Shown here in pieces: positions 63,652 through 64,000 of a DNA stretch of 64,000 nt. Made by a program: the position numbers and the translations under genes. Location: the NCBI RefSeq assembly GCF_013318015.2, contig NZ_CP115843.1:62001-126000 (forward strand). The letters run 5' to 3'. How positions within the stretch are numbered: position 1 is the stretch's first letter; each line of letters starts with the position of its first letter. The notes below the pieces were generated by a model that searched no databases, was not told the origin of the DNA, and saw nothing but the letters and a program-made list of their open reading frames with translations. This stretch comes from Agrobacterium tumefaciens. Its GTDB lineage: Bacteria > Pseudomonadota > Alphaproteobacteria > Rhizobiales > Rhizobiaceae.

Positions 63652-64000
63652 TCACGCGAGGCGCAGCAGCTTACGGCAGTTTTCAAGGTCAGTTCGCAAT
63701 TTCTGTAGCCCGTAGGGCAAGGCACTTCCGTTACGAACATGTCCAAGAGCGATGCGCCATGAAATTCGGGCGCTGCTTTCGTATTGCAGCGCTGGCTCGA
63801 TCAACGATGTCGGTGTGGTTGTGCGAATGATCGCCGGCTGAGCAGATGGGGCACCGGTAATATCGACCTCGAGCCTTCGCGTCATGCCGACCACATGTGC
63901 GTCAATAAACATTGTCTTGGCGTTATATGTGCCCGAAAAGACCGTTGCACCCGATTGCACTGTGTAGGAATGGTTTCGCGAGATGAAACTCTCCCGGCCA
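63652..64000 (-). CDS. unrecognised protein, C-terminal part only (5' end outside window)
   Basis: The minus-strand frame is open from the right edge to a stop at 63652, giving at least 115 residues: ESFISRNHSYTVQSGATVF, GTYNAKTMFIDAHVVGM, TSLIEPALQYESSARISWR and a Leu/Arg-rich end. I do not recognise the family. The sequence is not low complexity and the composition resembles its neighbours, so it is likely a real gene. It lies 37 bases upstream (in transcription) of the epimerase-like gene. Confidence 0.6.
   Translation of the reverse strand, partial: GRESFISRNHSYTVQSGATVFSGTYNAKTMFIDAHVVGMTRRLEVDITGAPSAQPAIIRTTTPTSLIEPALQYESSARISWRIALGHVRNGSALPYGLQKLRTDLENCRKLLRLA

Overview
The window is GC-rich DNA, densely coding and strongly catabolic, and looks like an alphaproteobacterium, most likely a member of the Rhizobiaceae. 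This rests on the style of the EtfB/EtfA/ETF-QO proteins, the short-lid adenylate kinase, the HAAT-type (Liv) ABC transporters and the ISNCY and IS30 elements. The genus cannot be named from sequence alone. Decayed genes, two insertion sequences and a dif-like Xer site suggest an accessory replicon or a genomic island.

Bases 1-6161 hold a beta-oxidation and electron-transfer operon: the 3' part of a PaaH-like hydroxyacyl-CoA dehydrogenase, etfB, etfA, a 3-oxoadipyl-CoA-type thiolase and ETF-ubiquinone oxidoreductase. At 6359-9993 an Lrp-type regulator diverges from a branched-chain aminotransferase, a 3-hydroxyisobutyrate-dehydrogenase-like enzyme and an AEC carrier.

Bases 10042-26962 are two divergent operons. 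The minus-strand one encodes a dienoyl-CoA-reductase-like flavoprotein, an acyl-CoA ligase, BadH- and BadI-like ring-processing enzymes, an alpha/beta hydrolase and a MarR regulator. The plus-strand one encodes a binding protein, acyl-CoA dehydrogenase, enoyl-CoA hydratase, a complete Liv-type transporter, adenylate kinase and a PaaG-like isomerase. Together they fit uptake, CoA activation, dehydrogenation, hydration and hydrolytic ring cleavage of an alicyclic acid of the cyclohexanecarboxylate type. The first operon could supply thiolysis and electron disposal. The plus operon carries three deletion scars: an acyl-CoA dehydrogenase tail, half a CoA-transferase, and a fused etfB/ETF-QO remnant.

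Bases 27100-38090 are a mobile and decayed zone: a dif-like site, an ISNCY element with a DUF6984-like passenger gene, an IS30 element, a beheaded and frameshifted PQQ glucose dehydrogenase, MFS and tautomerase remnants, and small redox genes. Bases 38088-45138 look like a glycoside module: TetR, MFS, GH3 beta-glucosidase, HbpS-like protein, Gfo/Idh/MocA and a beta-propeller protein.

Bases 46984-62507 are the most interesting part. They encode a gentisate pathway with a CoA-dependent entry: an aryl-CoA ligase, an FAD monooxygenase resembling salicylyl-CoA 5-hydroxylase, a 4-HBT thioesterase, gentisate 1,2-dioxygenase, two unrelated maleylpyruvate isomerase candidates, a fumarylpyruvate hydrolase, a second complete Liv transporter, a salicylaldehyde-dehydrogenase-like enzyme and an exported GMC oxidoreductase, with an IclR regulator. 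A bipartite 34-bp motif (23 of 34 bases shared) occurs 42-43 bases before the start codons of both the gentisate dioxygenase and the monooxygenase, tying the two arms into one predicted regulon. The inferred route is aryl alcohol to aldehyde, salicylate, salicylyl-CoA, gentisyl-CoA, gentisate, maleylpyruvate, fumarylpyruvate, then fumarate and pyruvate. The right edge has an epimerase-like gene and the end of an unrecognised gene.
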